Positions 51,281 to 60,847 of a stretch of 64,000 nucleotides of DNA are shown here, one piece after another. A program made the translations under genes and the position numbers. Origin of the DNA: CAIWHR01 sp963781285 (GTDB taxonomy: Bacteria > Pseudomonadota > Gammaproteobacteria > Burkholderiales > Casimicrobiaceae); contig CAWAFI010000003.1 in assembly GCA_963781285.1 (NCBI GenBank), positions 310,001 through 374,000 of the forward strand, read 5' to 3'. Within the stretch, counting starts at the first letter, position 1; every line of letters starts with the position of its first letter. Under the pieces are notes generated by a model that saw only the letters and a program-made list of their open reading frames with translations, was not told the DNA's origin and ran no database searches.

Positions 51281-51736
51281 TCAGATTGTCGACGCCTGCA
51301 GCGGTGTGATCGATCCCAGCGGCAGCCGCGCATGCCGTCGTACGGAGGCGAGCGCTAGCGCCTGGATCGCGCATGCGGCGAGCGCGCAAAGTCCGGCGAT
51401 GAAAGGGAGCGCGTCGTCCGGGCCATGGCACGTCCGCGCCGCACCGCAAACGAGAGACGGGGCGCATGCGAGCGCCAGGACGTAGAGGGCGATGCAATAG
51501 TTGACGTGTCGCCGCCAATAGGGCTGGAGGAGCGCACGTCGGCGTTCGGCTCGGCGCACGACGTTGTTCGTGATTGCCACGGCGACAACGGAGAACACGC
51601 CGACGATGGCGAGGTCCGTCGGGTGGCGCCAGGTGAAAAGCCCGAGCACGCCGAGGTTCGTGCCGGCGTCGACGAAGGCCAGAATCAGCGCGAGCAGCGC
51701 CGCCGGAATGAGGCAAAGCGGATAGAGGAGGAACAT
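51281..51736 (-). CDS. Membrane protein of unknown function
   Basis: 151 residues with about four hydrophobic helices: LYPLCLIPAALLALILAFVD, LAIVGVFSVVAVAITNNVV, YCIALYVLALACAPSLVC, and PFIAGLCALAACAIQALAL. It carries a basic loop RRAERRRALLQPYWRRH between helices two and three. No family recognised. Start ATG at 51736 with weak GGGAAG upstream. Monocistronic; the gap of 81 bp to the end of the operator region includes no other gene. Confidence 0.6.
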   Translation of the reverse strand: MFLLYPLCLIPAALLALILAFVDAGTNLGVLGLFTWRHPTDLAIVGVFSVVAVAITNNVVRRAERRRALLQPYWRRHVNYCIALYVLALACAPSLVCGAARTCHGPDDALPFIAGLCALAACAIQALALASVRRHARLPLGSITPLQASTI

Positions 51737-52101
51737 GCGCCGCTTCCCGATGTGGCATTCGCCACCCCTGCGGTCGATTCTAGCGGAACCCGCAGCACTT
51801 CCCCAATCGGCAGCCCGGCGGCGCGACGAACGGTGTTGCGATCATGTAATGCCGGCGATTTCGGCGCGACCTACCTGCCGGATGATGGATGCCGCCACGC
51901 CGCGATTGATCGCGCTTGTCGGGTTTCCTTACAGTAGCTGTATCCCACGTCAAGTCTCAGACAGAAGGTAATCCCAAGTACATGAATAAATGAGACAAAA
52001 AAGTATCTCCGTCGAGGCATGCAAGTTGCTGGTGACAGTCTGCCAAGCGTGTAGGGGCAGCCAGCGCGGTGAGGCCAACGCATCACCACCAACGACAAAC
52101 C
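51737..52101. other. 365-bp stretch without a gene
   Basis: No supported reading frame. It holds the promoters of the divergent membrane protein and PEP-CTERM genes. An A/T-rich segment at about 51975-52010 (ACATGAATAAATGAGACAAA) is unusual for this DNA and marks a likely promoter. Confidence 0.4.
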
Positions 52102-52938
52102 ATGGGCCGACAAATGCCAGTAGGGAATCTTCTGCGACGGGTGACGGTGGCCGGCGCCACGTGCCTGGCGCTGTGCGCCTTTTCCGGCTCGCAAGCCGGG
52201 GAACTTCATCCGACCGGATTCGCGGTCGGTTCCCAGACCTTCGGGCTCAGCATCGACGGTGACGCCGCCGCGGGGGGGTTTGTCGGGACCTGGGATGGCG
52301 ACCCGATCCAGTTCTGGTGCGCCGAACTGACCCAGGGCTTTGGCTTTGGCTACAGCTACGACTACACGCCCTCGATCCCGAACAACGCGACTTTTGCTCT
52401 ATTGGGCCAACTCTTTGCTGAGGCCTACGCGGTCGCGTTGAGCGATGCCCAGCACTCGGCGGCCTTCCAACTTGCGATCTGGGATATCGTGCTCGATGGC
52501 GACCTCGATCTTGGCGCCGGCGCATTCATGGTGACCAACAGCAACGCGCACGGGGCGACGGTTGCGCTGGCGCAAGGCTGGCTGGACAACCTCGGCAGCT
52601 TCACCGACAGCCACACCATTGTGCTGCTGCAAAATGACAGCACGCAGGATTTCATCACCCACCTGCCGCCACGCGATTGCTGCGATCTCGTCGTTCCAGA
52701 GCCGGGGCCGCTGGCACTCATCGGTGCGGGGTTGGCTGCGATGTTCATGATCGCGCGACGTCGCAACGAGCGGTCGCGCGGCGTGACGCCATGCGCGTTC
52801 GCGTGTAACGGCCGGCGATGCCGTAACGTCGTCGAAGAACGATTGCTTTCCTGTGTTGCGACGGCCGCGTCCTCGGACGTGGCCTTTTTTTGTTCTTCGC
52901 CGGATTTCGGGAACACGCAGACGACGGTTCGGCATTGA
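52102..52938 (+). CDS. PEP-CTERM surface protein with an aberrant C-terminal extension
   Basis: The frame begins MGRQMPVGNLLRRVTVAGAT with a signal peptide ending SGSQAG. The mature part has the typical PEP-CTERM body: WCAELTQGFGFGYSYDY, FQLAIWDIVLDGDLDLG, LAQGWLDNLGSFTDSHTIVL. The sorting tag is VPEPGPLALIGAGLAAMFMI followed by ARRR. Normally the protein should end here, but the frame runs 57 residues further through a terminator hairpin to 52938. A one-base shift near 52770 would stop it at 52786, so a frameshift mutation or sequencing error is likely. It would be processed by exosortase, not seen here. ATG 52114 is an alternative start. Confidence 0.8.
   Translation: MGRQMPVGNLLRRVTVAGATCLALCAFSGSQAGELHPTGFAVGSQTFGLSIDGDAAAGGFVGTWDGDPIQFWCAELTQGFGFGYSYDYTPSIPNNATFALLGQLFAEAYAVALSDAQHSAAFQLAIWDIVLDGDLDLGAGAFMVTNSNAHGATVALAQGWLDNLGSFTDSHTIVLLQNDSTQDFITHLPPRDCCDLVVPEPGPLALIGAGLAAMFMIARRRNERSRGVTPCAFACNGRRCRNVVEERLLSCVATAASSDVAFFCSSPDFGNTQTTVRH
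52863..52891 (+). terminator. Rho-independent terminator
   Basis: GGCCGCGTC-CTCG-GACGTGGCC (one mismatched pair) followed by seven T residues. It lies inside the last 80 bases of the apparent PEP-CTERM reading frame, which argues that the true stop codon is earlier. Confidence 0.8.
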
Positions 52939-53184
52939 CCCGCGGTGCGCCGCAGTGAATTGGCGCGTGGTGGCGCAACGCACGTCGTCGCGCCGGTACC
53001 CGGCTCGCGGCGGCCACTGAACCCGACAGATTGCACGCCGCCGCAACACGCTCGTCACGGCTCGCTCGCGTGCGTTTCCGATCCTTCGGGCAATCAACGA
53101 AAAACCTTAGGTGACGAGGGCACGCGGGCTGCGTTGCGCAAGGGCGAGTAAGGCCCTCGCTCGAAAGTCGCTTCCGGCGCGACC

Positions 53185-54075
53185 CTAACCGCGCAAGGTC
53201 TTGTTGAAGAATGCGATCGTGCGCTGCCAAGCCAGCTTGGCCGCAGCCTCGTCGTAGCGCGGTGTCGTATCGTTGTTGAAGCCGTGCTGCGTTCCCTTGT
53301 ACATGAACATTTCGTAATTTGCACCGCCAGCTTTCAGCGCCTTTTCGAAAGCGGGCCAGCCGGCATTGATCCGCTCGTCGGTCTCCGCGTAATGAACCAG
53401 CAGTGGTGCCTTGATTTTCGCTACGTCTTCCGCCGGTGGCTGGTTGCCGTAGAAGGGCACTGCCGCACCGAGGTCGGGGAGGCGCGTCGCCAGCAGGTTG
53501 GCAATCCCGCCGCCATAGCAGAATCCCACCACACCGACCTTGCCGCTGCACTCGGGAAGGCCCTTCAGATAGATCGCCGCGGCGACGAAATCCGCCCTCG
53601 TTTTCGCCTGGTCGAGTTTGGAGAAGAGCTCGCGCGCCTTGTCCTCGTCGCCGGGGTAGCCTCCCAACGGGAAGAGGGCGTCGGGCGCGAATGCCAGGAA
53701 GTTGTCGAGCGCCAGTCGCCGGGCAATGTCTTCGATGTGCGGGTTGAGCCCGCGATTCTCGTGCACCACCAGCACACCGGGTAGCTTTCCGGTCGCGTTG
53801 GCGGGTTGCACCAGGTAGCCGCGCGCGTTGCCGTAGCCCTCGGCCGAGGTGAATTCCACGTATCGGGCGTTAATGCGCCGGTCGTCCTTCGCGACTTGCT
53901 GTGCTTCGGCAAAGCGCGGGTTGAGGGCGTCGAGCAGCATCGAGGCGGTGACGCCGCCGACCGCATAGCGTGCGACGCCATTCAGGAACCCACGGCGATC
54001 GACAAGCCCATGGACGAACTTGTCGAACCACTGCAGAACTTCAGGATCGAAATCGCCCGCCTTCTTTCGTTCCAT
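53185..54075 (-). CDS. Exported dienelactone hydrolase-family protein
   Basis: 296 residues. The N-terminus has a twin-arginine-like stretch (DRRGFLNGVARYAVGGVTAS) and a hydrophobic segment, suggesting Tat export. The alpha/beta hydrolase core shows the nucleophile cysteine in VVGFCYGGGIAN, the aspartate in HYAETDERINAGW and the histidine in TQHGFNND, the dienelactone hydrolase triad with its typical Cys. These enzymes hydrolyse lactones or esters. It ends FFNKTLRG. The ATG at 54075 lies 20 residues before the twin arginines. It is convergent with the PEP-CTERM gene, 246 bp between them. Confidence 0.88.
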   Translation of the reverse strand: MERKKAGDFDPEVLQWFDKFVHGLVDRRGFLNGVARYAVGGVTASMLLDALNPRFAEAQQVAKDDRRINARYVEFTSAEGYGNARGYLVQPANATGKLPGVLVVHENRGLNPHIEDIARRLALDNFLAFAPDALFPLGGYPGDEDKARELFSKLDQAKTRADFVAAAIYLKGLPECSGKVGVVGFCYGGGIANLLATRLPDLGAAVPFYGNQPPAEDVAKIKAPLLVHYAETDERINAGWPAFEKALKAGGANYEMFMYKGTQHGFNNDTTPRYDEAAAKLAWQRTIAFFNKTLRG

Positions 54076-54293
54076 GGGAGATTCTCCTTGACGCTGAACT
54101 GTGCGCCGGCATTCAGAACTCAGAGTCGGCGCAGACCCGGGGGTTGCATTCTGCCTTCGACTCGCTTGGCGCGTCGCAGTTCACGCATTTCCGCTTCGGG
54201 AGCCTGACCCGATTCTTCCGCTCGCTTTGCGGATGGGGCATGGCGGCTTAGGATATGCGTCCGCCACACGGTAACCGGAGAGAGGGGTTCAGC

Positions 54294-55718
54294 ATGCAAC
54301 AAGCACGCCTCGGCCTTGTGTACAGCGTGATCCTCGGCGCTGTCTTGCTTGCATCGTGCGGCAAGTCCGAACCCCCGCCCGCGCCGAAGAGCGAGCCACC
54401 GCCGCCTGCGGCACCCGCGGTCAACGCCGAGATGAATCGGCTCGCCGCCGAGGTGTACGTCTATGCCTATCCGATCGTGCTGATGGACGTTACACGGGAG
54501 GTCGATACCGCAGGCGCCCCGCCCGACGCGTTTCGCCACAAGCGCTCCATTCCGGACGCCTCGGCGACCGATGTGGCGAGCCCGAATGCCGATTTTCTGT
54601 ACTCGCAGGCATGGCTCGACTTGTCGAAGGGACCGGTCACCCTCTCGGTGCCCGACACGCGCGGCCGTTACTACCTGATCGCGCTGCTCGACGCCTATAC
54701 CAACGTGGCGGCCTCGCTGGGCAAGCGCACGACCGGGACCGAAAAAGAGCAATTCGCGATCGTCGGTCCGAACTGGAAGGGCGCCTTGCCGAGTGGCGTC
54801 TCCGAGGTCAGGTCGCCGACGGAACTCGCATGGCTGTTCGGTCGGACCCAGACCGGCGGCGGGGCGGATCGCGACGCGGCGTCGAGGATTCAGGATCAGT
54901 TCAAGCTGACGCGTCTGCCGGACCGCACCAAGGCTGGCGCGAAGACGGCTCCGACGCGACCCGCGGCCATCGACGTGAAGACCGCGCCGCGCGAGCAGGT
55001 CGCACGGATGGACGCGGCAACCTTCTTTACGCGATTCGCGATGCTGCTCCCCGGCAACCCTCCCGCCGCCGACGACGCGCCGATGCGGGAAAAAATGAAA
55101 AAGCTCGGGATCGAGGCCGGGCATCCGTTCGACGTCGGGAAACTCGACCCCCTCGCGGCAAGAAGCGTCGAGGAGGGGGCGAAGTCCGCGCTCGCCGCGA
55201 TCGTTGCGGCAGCGAAGAAAGACACTGGCGCCGACATCAGATACGGTTGGACATTCGATCGCGCCCTCGGTCGCTGGGGCACCGACTACGGCAAGCGGGC
55301 CGTGGCGGCGTATCTCGGGCTTGGCGTCAATGCGCCGGAGGACGCCATTTTCATGGCCACCCGCCTCGATGGGGGCGGACTTCGCCTCGACGGCGGGAAC
55401 CGTTACGTGCTGCACTTCGACAACGGCAAATCGCCGCCCGTGGATGGGTTCTGGTCGGTGAGCCTTTACGACGACAAACAGCAATTCGTCGCCAATGCGC
55501 TCAACCGGAACAAGCTCGATAGCACGAGTCGCCTCAAGACCAACGCGGACGGATCGCTCGACATCTACCTTCAGCATGCCGATCCAGGCCCGGACAAACA
55601 GTCGAACTGGCTGCCGGCTCCGAAGGGCAGTTTCAACCTGATCCTGCGCATGTATTGGCCCAGGCAGGAAGTCATCGACGGCAAGTGGACCGCGCCGGGG
55701 ATTCGCCGCGTGACGTGA
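54294..55718 (+). CDS. DUF1254/DUF1214 lipoprotein
   Basis: 474 residues. The lipobox LASC is at residue 22 (VILGAVLLASCGKSEPPPAP), followed by a proline-rich linker. DUF1254 begins AEVYVYAYPIVLMDVTREV and includes NADFLYSQAWLDLSKGPVTL and the strand DTRGRYYLIALLDAYTNV. DUF1214 at the C-terminus has YVLHFDNGKSPPVDGFWSVS and ILRMYWPRQEVIDGKWTAPG. Function is unknown; members are exported or lipid-anchored. The ATG at 54294 has GAGGGG upstream. It is divergent from the dienelactone hydrolase across 218 bp. Confidence 0.9.
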   Translation: MQQARLGLVYSVILGAVLLASCGKSEPPPAPKSEPPPPAAPAVNAEMNRLAAEVYVYAYPIVLMDVTREVDTAGAPPDAFRHKRSIPDASATDVASPNADFLYSQAWLDLSKGPVTLSVPDTRGRYYLIALLDAYTNVAASLGKRTTGTEKEQFAIVGPNWKGALPSGVSEVRSPTELAWLFGRTQTGGGADRDAASRIQDQFKLTRLPDRTKAGAKTAPTRPAAIDVKTAPREQVARMDAATFFTRFAMLLPGNPPAADDAPMREKMKKLGIEAGHPFDVGKLDPLAARSVEEGAKSALAAIVAAAKKDTGADIRYGWTFDRALGRWGTDYGKRAVAAYLGLGVNAPEDAIFMATRLDGGGLRLDGGNRYVLHFDNGKSPPVDGFWSVSLYDDKQQFVANALNRNKLDSTSRLKTNADGSLDIYLQHADPGPDKQSNWLPAPKGSFNLILRMYWPRQEVIDGKWTAPGIRRVT

Positions 55719-55826
55719 GTGGGAGCCGCGGCAACATCGCGGCAAGCGCCGTCGACGCGGACAGCGATCGCGCCGGCATCCGACGGCGGGTGATCAATGC
55801 CGATTGGCGCGCCGCCAATTGCACCA

Positions 55827-57389
55827 CTATCTGAGGTGGAGACGCCCCGAGAGATAACGGGTCGCGGCGGCAGCCTCGAAGCGAGTCCCGGCGAGCCCGA
55901 CGTGGCCATCGGGGCGCAGCAGGTAGAAGGAGGGTTGAGGAATCTGCGCGCGTGCGAGATCCCGGTCATTGGCAGTATCGCCGGTAATGCCGTGGATGCG
56001 CACCAGGTCGCCGAGCCCGGGCACTCCGCCCGGGGGCAGCGGTTGCCCGATCAGTATCAGATTGAAACACGTGTCGTCGAGGCTTGCGAACATGTCCTCC
56101 ATGGGGCCGCCTGGCCGGAGCTTGAGGCGCAGCCACGGAAAGCGATCGCCAGCGTGCGGAGCCGCGTCGGGCAGGCCCGCAAGCGTTTCCGAGAGCGGAC
56201 TGTCGGGGTAGCGAATGCCGATCTGGGAGATCGTGCGAAAGGCGAGCTTTCGAATCGTGTCGCGGCCCATCGCAAACGCCATGATCTTGGTCAGTAGCCG
56301 TGTGCGGAACAGTCCCGCCAGCCAAAGGTCGGAGACGATCAGCGAAAACGCCCGGTCGGTCGTGCGGAGCAGCCGTTGGGCCACCGGGATGCGCTCATCT
56401 TCGTAGGTGTCGAGCAGTGGTGCGCCGGCACGTCCCGCGACCACGAGGGCGAGCTTCCACGCCAGGTTGTACGCATCCTGCAGGCCGGTGTTCATGCCTT
56501 GCGCGCCGACCGGGCTGTGCAGGTGCGCCGCGTCGCCCGACAGGAAGCAACGGCGGTCGCGAAAGCGCTCGGCGCGCCGATGATGGATGCGGTAGGTGGA
56601 GAACCAGCTGCATTTCTGAAACGACAGCTCCGACCCCGCATACTTGCGCACCGAAGGAACGACTTCGTCGAACGCCAGATCGTCTCGTCCGCGTAAGGCC
56701 GGCGGCAGGATTCCGACAAGGCGCCAGTGGTCGATCCCGCGCATCGGGAAGAACAGGTGGAATCCTTCGCGCCACAGATATACGTTGAGCTCGTCGTGGA
56801 CCATCGGTCCCGTTGCTTGCGTATCGGCGACGAAGAACACATGCTCGTAAGGCGCGCCGTGAAAGGCAATCCCGCAGCGCTCGCGCACGGCGCTGCGCGC
56901 GCCGTCGCATCCGGCGACCCAGGCGGCTGTCACTTCCCGTATCGTTCCGTCCGAGTGCTTGAGTGTTGCGGTGACCTGATCGGTCTCCTGCGCCAGACCG
57001 ACGAGCTCCGTGTTCCACTGCACGGCCAAGTCCCACTTGCGAAGCGCATCGCCCAGGAGCCGTTCGTTATCGTCCTGGCCCAGGATCAGGAGAAAGGGGT
57101 ACGGACTCAGATCGCGCCCGATGTCACCCAATGGGATGCGCGCCGCCCGCCGCCCTTGCGCCCAGATGTTGGCACCGGTGGCACGCCTGCCGAGCTCGAG
57201 TGCACGGTCGACGATGCCGAGGTGCGAATAGATCTCGAGCGTGCGCGCCTGCACGCCCAGTGCTCGGGTCTGCAGCGTTGGTCCTGCGTGTCGGTCGATG
57301 ATCAGTGCACGAACGCCTCGTCGACCGAGTTGATTCGCCAGCATCAGCCCGGTCGGGCCGGCGCCGACGACGAGGACGTCAGCATCCAT
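55827..57389 (-). CDS. FAD-dependent aromatic monooxygenase (PheA/TfdB/MhpA family)
   Basis: 520 residues. The dinucleotide fold DADVLVVGAGPTGLMLANQL, the GD motif CFLSGDAAHLHSPVGAQGMN, and the DG motif VAGCDGARSAVRERCG mark class A flavoprotein hydroxylases. LTEIYSHLGIVDRAL-type sequence in the first 80 residues is typical of 2,4-dichlorophenol hydroxylases and relatives. The C-terminal thioredoxin-like part ends FYLLRPDGHVGLAGTRFEAA. It should hydroxylate an aromatic or polyketide-like substrate with NADPH and oxygen. ATG 57389. Substrate cannot be inferred. Confidence 0.92.
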   Translation of the reverse strand: MDADVLVVGAGPTGLMLANQLGRRGVRALIIDRHAGPTLQTRALGVQARTLEIYSHLGIVDRALELGRRATGANIWAQGRRAARIPLGDIGRDLSPYPFLLILGQDDNERLLGDALRKWDLAVQWNTELVGLAQETDQVTATLKHSDGTIREVTAAWVAGCDGARSAVRERCGIAFHGAPYEHVFFVADTQATGPMVHDELNVYLWREGFHLFFPMRGIDHWRLVGILPPALRGRDDLAFDEVVPSVRKYAGSELSFQKCSWFSTYRIHHRRAERFRDRRCFLSGDAAHLHSPVGAQGMNTGLQDAYNLAWKLALVVAGRAGAPLLDTYEDERIPVAQRLLRTTDRAFSLIVSDLWLAGLFRTRLLTKIMAFAMGRDTIRKLAFRTISQIGIRYPDSPLSETLAGLPDAAPHAGDRFPWLRLKLRPGGPMEDMFASLDDTCFNLILIGQPLPPGGVPGLGDLVRIHGITGDTANDRDLARAQIPQPSFYLLRPDGHVGLAGTRFEAAAATRYLSGRLHLR

Positions 57390-57430
57390 GCGGGCCCCCT
57401 ATGGATGGAGAATCGAGGCGCTAAGGTTCC

Positions 57431-57919
57431 CTAGATGCCTCGTTTGACGCGCTCCCATTCCCGCTTCAGGATCGCCTGCGCCAGGCGCGTGATGTTCTCG
57501 ACGTCCGCATCGCTGTCGGAGTCGCGCGAGTCCTCCGCCTTTATGCGCTCGAATGCCGTCTCGATGGTTCGGTAGAGCTCCTGATGATCGGCTTCGGTGG
57601 GATTGATCAGCAGCCTGATTTTCCACTGGACAAGCACAATGCGTTCGAGCTTCGCCAGCATTTCCGGGTCGGCAGCGATCGGGCCCATCCCTTTGTCCCA
57701 GTTTTCCTTCCATCTCGACTTGACCACCAAGGCGGCGACGAGAAGCGAGATCAGTTCGGCAAGAAGGTCGCGCAGTGCCTCGATCCATTTCTGTCGATTC
57801 GCCGACAGGACGTTGGCATTGAACTGACGCCTTGCCACCGAAAGGGTGACCAAGGGCCCGACTACGGAAGCCACGAGGGCGGTGCAGGCGGATATCAGAC
57901 TTATCAGCAGGGAATCCAC
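57431..57919 (-). CDS. Small membrane-anchored protein of unknown function
   Basis: 162 residues. An N-terminal helix (LLISLISACTALVASVVGPL, VTLSVA) anchors it. The segment RRQFNANVLSANRQKWIEAL is typical of many bacterial membrane proteins with one helix. The remainder is helical and charged (FERIKAEDSRDSDSDADVEN). GTG start at 57919; its ribosome site is weak. It is followed by the monooxygenase 41 bp downstream, so both may be cotranscribed. No assigned family. Confidence 0.75.
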   Translation of the reverse strand: MDSLLISLISACTALVASVVGPLVTLSVARRQFNANVLSANRQKWIEALRDLLAELISLLVAALVVKSRWKENWDKGMGPIAADPEMLAKLERIVLVQWKIRLLINPTEADHQELYRTIETAFERIKAEDSRDSDSDADVENITRLAQAILKREWERVKRGI

Positions 57920-58106
57920 GGCTTCGTCGGGCGGCAGTGCGTCGATCCAAATTTATCATCCCCTGACGCACTCCGACAGCTCATGGTTAAATACCGTCCC
58001 CCGGGCGGCCCGCGTTCGCCGGTTCGGGGTAGTCCAAGGCTTCGCGTGCGAGTCGTGCGTCGGCATCCGTTCCCCGTTTGCAAACCGATCCGGACCCCTC
58101 CTGCTC

Positions 58107-59606
58107 ATGAGCGAACCGTCAGTACCCCCTCCGGCTGAAGAAGCAAAGAAGCGCCTGCGCGAAAAGGTTGACAAGCTGCTCGCCCAGGATCCGTGCAAGA
58201 GCGAAGCGAGCATCGTGTTGAATGGCCGCACGATGAAATACAACGCGGTCGCTGCGTTCGTGCCGGTGACAGCCGGAGGTCTCGACGACAAGCGCGGCGA
58301 GCCCGAGGCGGCCGTGTTCACGACCTCCTACTTTCTCGCCGACGCGGACCCGAGGGCGCGCCCGGTGTGCTTCGTCTTCAACGGTGGACCCGGCTCGTCG
58401 TCGATCTGGCTGCATCTCGGTGCACTGGGGCCAAAGCGCGTTGCCATTCGCGAGGACGGCACGATGCCGCCGCCTCCGTATACGGTCATCGACAACCAGG
58501 AATCGTGGTTCGAGCACTTCGACCTGGTGTTCATCGACCCGCCGCACACGGGCTACTCGATCACCGCCAGCGAGGAGGCGAGGAAGAAGATGCTCAGCGT
58601 CGACGGCGACGTGAACGCGCTGGCCGATTGCATCCGCGCGTGGCTGGGGCGTCACCGCCGCTGGAGTTCCCCCATCTATCTGGCGGGCGAGAGCTACGGC
58701 ACGACGCGCGGCGCGGCGCTGACCGAGAAGCTGCAGGACCTCGGCGTGGCGCTGTCCGGCGCGATTCTCGTATCGTGCGCGATCGATCTGCAGAGCATCG
58801 TCTTCGCGCCGCGCAACGACCTTCCGTACGCGCTGTTCCTGCCCGCGTTCGCGGGTATCGCCCAGTATCACGGCAAGCTGGCCGGGCCCCTCGCCGAATC
58901 GCCGGCAGCGGCTCGCGCCGCGGCGGAACGTTTCGTGGTCGAGGATTATCTGGCCGGGCTGCACGCCGGGGCCCGGCTGTCACCCACGGCGCGGCGCCGC
59001 GTCGTCAAGCGCATCGCGGAGCTGACCGGACTCGCTCCGTCGCTGGTCGAGGAGAAGAACCTGCGCATCAGCGATCACACGTTTTTCTTCGAGCTCCTCC
59101 GGGATCGCGGTCGAATCGTCGGCCGCCTCGAGGCGCGTGTCACCGGGCCGATGGCGGCGAGCCGCACGCGGGACTGGGAATTCGACCCCGGCGTCGAAGC
59201 GATTGCCGCTCCCTACACGATGGCGGCACACGCGTACATGAGCGAAAGCCTCGGCGTCGATGTGCAGGCCCGATACGAGGTGCTGTCGATGGATGCGCAC
59301 AAGCAATGGAACTGGAATCGCGGCGAGGAGAAGGGCAACGCTTTCGCCTGCACGAGCCCCGACCTCTCGCGCGCACTGCGGCGCAATCCGCACTTGAGAG
59401 TGCTGGTCGCCAGCGGTCACTACGACCTGGGGACGCCGTACAGCGCGAGCGACTGGTCACTCTCGCAGCTCGACGTGCCGCCCGACGTGCTCGCGCGCGT
59501 GGAGCACCACTACTACGACGCCGGCCACATGATGTACACGCGGGAGGCCGACATGATGAAACTCAAACGCGACCTCGCAGCGTGGCTCGCCGGGCCGGAG
59601 AGCTGA
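58107..59606 (+). CDS. S10 serine carboxypeptidase-like protein
   Basis: 499 residues, no signal peptide. The oxyanion-hole motif FVFNGGPGSSSIWLHLGALG, nucleophile LAGESYGTTRGAAL (about residue 195), aspartate in VLVASGHYDLGTPY and histidine in YYDAGHMMYT give a full catalytic triad of the S10 family. Bacterial members are often annotated peptidase S10, removing C-terminal residues or hydrolysing esters. The ATG at 58107 has no strong ribosome site. The gene diverges from the 162-residue membrane protein with a gap of 187 bp. The end of the gene is followed by 630 bp of sequence without genes. Confidence 0.92.
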   Translation: MSEPSVPPPAEEAKKRLREKVDKLLAQDPCKSEASIVLNGRTMKYNAVAAFVPVTAGGLDDKRGEPEAAVFTTSYFLADADPRARPVCFVFNGGPGSSSIWLHLGALGPKRVAIREDGTMPPPPYTVIDNQESWFEHFDLVFIDPPHTGYSITASEEARKKMLSVDGDVNALADCIRAWLGRHRRWSSPIYLAGESYGTTRGAALTEKLQDLGVALSGAILVSCAIDLQSIVFAPRNDLPYALFLPAFAGIAQYHGKLAGPLAESPAAARAAAERFVVEDYLAGLHAGARLSPTARRRVVKRIAELTGLAPSLVEEKNLRISDHTFFFELLRDRGRIVGRLEARVTGPMAASRTRDWEFDPGVEAIAAPYTMAAHAYMSESLGVDVQARYEVLSMDAHKQWNWNRGEEKGNAFACTSPDLSRALRRNPHLRVLVASGHYDLGTPYSASDWSLSQLDVPPDVLARVEHHYYDAGHMMYTREADMMKLKRDLAAWLAGPES

Positions 59607-60237
59607 TCGCTCCCTTCATCTGTCGTTACCCAGACTTGATCTGGCAACGATCGTCAGATCGTCATTGCCCTCGACAGACCGAGATCGGCCACCTCCGGCC
59701 ATTCCTGCGTCAAAACATTCACGTCGGGAACGGCCGGAGTCAAGGTGGAGCAGCCATAGCTCGCGGTTGCAGGCGCGGCGATGGAATCTCCATAGCCGAC
59801 CTTCAAGGATCAGCGACGCCAGCCAACATGAAGAGTTGCTCGAACGGCCGCGGGCTAGCGAATCGACGCTATCGACCCAAACTCGCCGTTGGCGATGTTC
59901 TGTCCGACTGGCCGCAGTACTTTGTAAGCCGCCGTTCGCTGAATCCGTCGAGAAGAACAGAATTCGGTGCAAGCGGTCATTGCAGGACTTCTACCAGAGA
60001 CGTGAGCAAAATTGCAGCCGACCGGCCGCTTTCAAGAATGCGACAGTGCGCGAACGACCCTTCTCGGTCATACGCCAAACGACGCTGACCGTCCGCTTCG
60101 CCGCGACACCGGCCATTCGGTCGCCTGTCACCAATGGGCGAGTTCGGCCAAGAGCAGCCGTACCGCGAAGTTGTGGAGAGCGGTCGTTCGGCCCCGCCGG
60201 CGGCCCGTGAAGCGGCCGTTCGGAGCCCTGAAGATGG
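59607..60237. other. 631-bp stretch without a supported gene
   Basis: Reading frames here are chance ones. The segment 60010-60235 contains several related motifs built from GACCGxCCGCTT and its inverse (for example at 60018, 60088, 60160 and 60210), a spaced family of imperfect inverted repeats like those seen between genes in this kind of genome. No tRNA or promoter could be assigned with confidence. Confidence 0.4.
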
Positions 60238-60564
60238 TCAGTCTTCTTTGACGAAGTCGTGCTTGCCAACTCCTTGAACCAGGAGGTAGCGGCAGGGTGT
60301 GCTTCCCAGGTTCGACACGCGGTGTGCGGTTGGGGGCGTGACGGTTGCCGTCTGCCCGACACCGATTTCGTGCCGCCCAGCGGGACCGCGCGTTTCGACC
60401 ACGACCGTGTTTTCCAGCCCGTAATAGTGGTCAGCGACCTCGGTGTGATGGTGCCAGGGAATGAATTCGCCGGGATCGAGCGTGTACTCGCGCACCAGGA
60501 CATCGGCGCCTCGTGCCACGAGGTGGATATGGCGCACTGTGTAGGGCTGTAGCTGCTCCGGCAT
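60238..60564 (-). CDS. Cupin-domain protein
   Basis: 108 residues. A single cupin barrel: FIPWHHHTEVADHYYGLENT holds the metal-binding histidines, followed by HEIGVGQTATVTPPTAHRVS, and CRYLLVQGVGKHDFVKED. Such small cupins bind metal and a small ligand or act as isomerases. ATG 60564 has AAGGA upstream. Stands alone; it is transcribed away from the truncated methyltransferase-like remnant and the beta-helix gene. Confidence 0.9.
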   Translation of the reverse strand: MPEQLQPYTVRHIHLVARGADVLVREYTLDPGEFIPWHHHTEVADHYYGLENTVVVETRGPAGRHEIGVGQTATVTPPTAHRVSNLGSTPCRYLLVQGVGKHDFVKED

Positions 60565-60629
60565 AAGCCTATCCTTCGTACAATTGCGGGTGTTGCCACC
60601 CAACTGACTCTGGACCGCGTCGTCGCGCG

Positions 60630-60737
60630 ATGTCAAACCCGACCAAGTATCGCATTCTTCCGCCCGTGTACTTAGACGGCGCGGTTCTCGGCATGGTAGC
60701 ACTGCACTTTCTATTGCCGGGGCCGCAATGGTCGGAC
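60630..60737 (+). pseudogene. 5' scrap of an isoprenylcysteine carboxylmethyltransferase-like gene
   Basis: MSNPTKYRILPPVYLDGAVL, GMVALHFLLPGPQWSD matches the first membrane helix of ICMT-family proteins. Beyond it the frame loses hydrophobic helices. Only the beginning survives, ahead of the beta-helix gene. Confidence 0.4.
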
Positions 60738-60847
60738 GTCAGCCACACCACAGTGGTACCGCGCGCGGGAAGCAATGGCGCGCTGCTCGCCGAAAATGCC
60801 GGCAGCGCGAAATGTCGCAGAAGCGCATTAAACGCGAGGAGATGACC

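Noticed and set aside
58193..60088. 631-residue plus-strand frame over the carboxypeptidase gene
   Set aside because: Out of frame with the catalytic triad; extremely arginine-rich.
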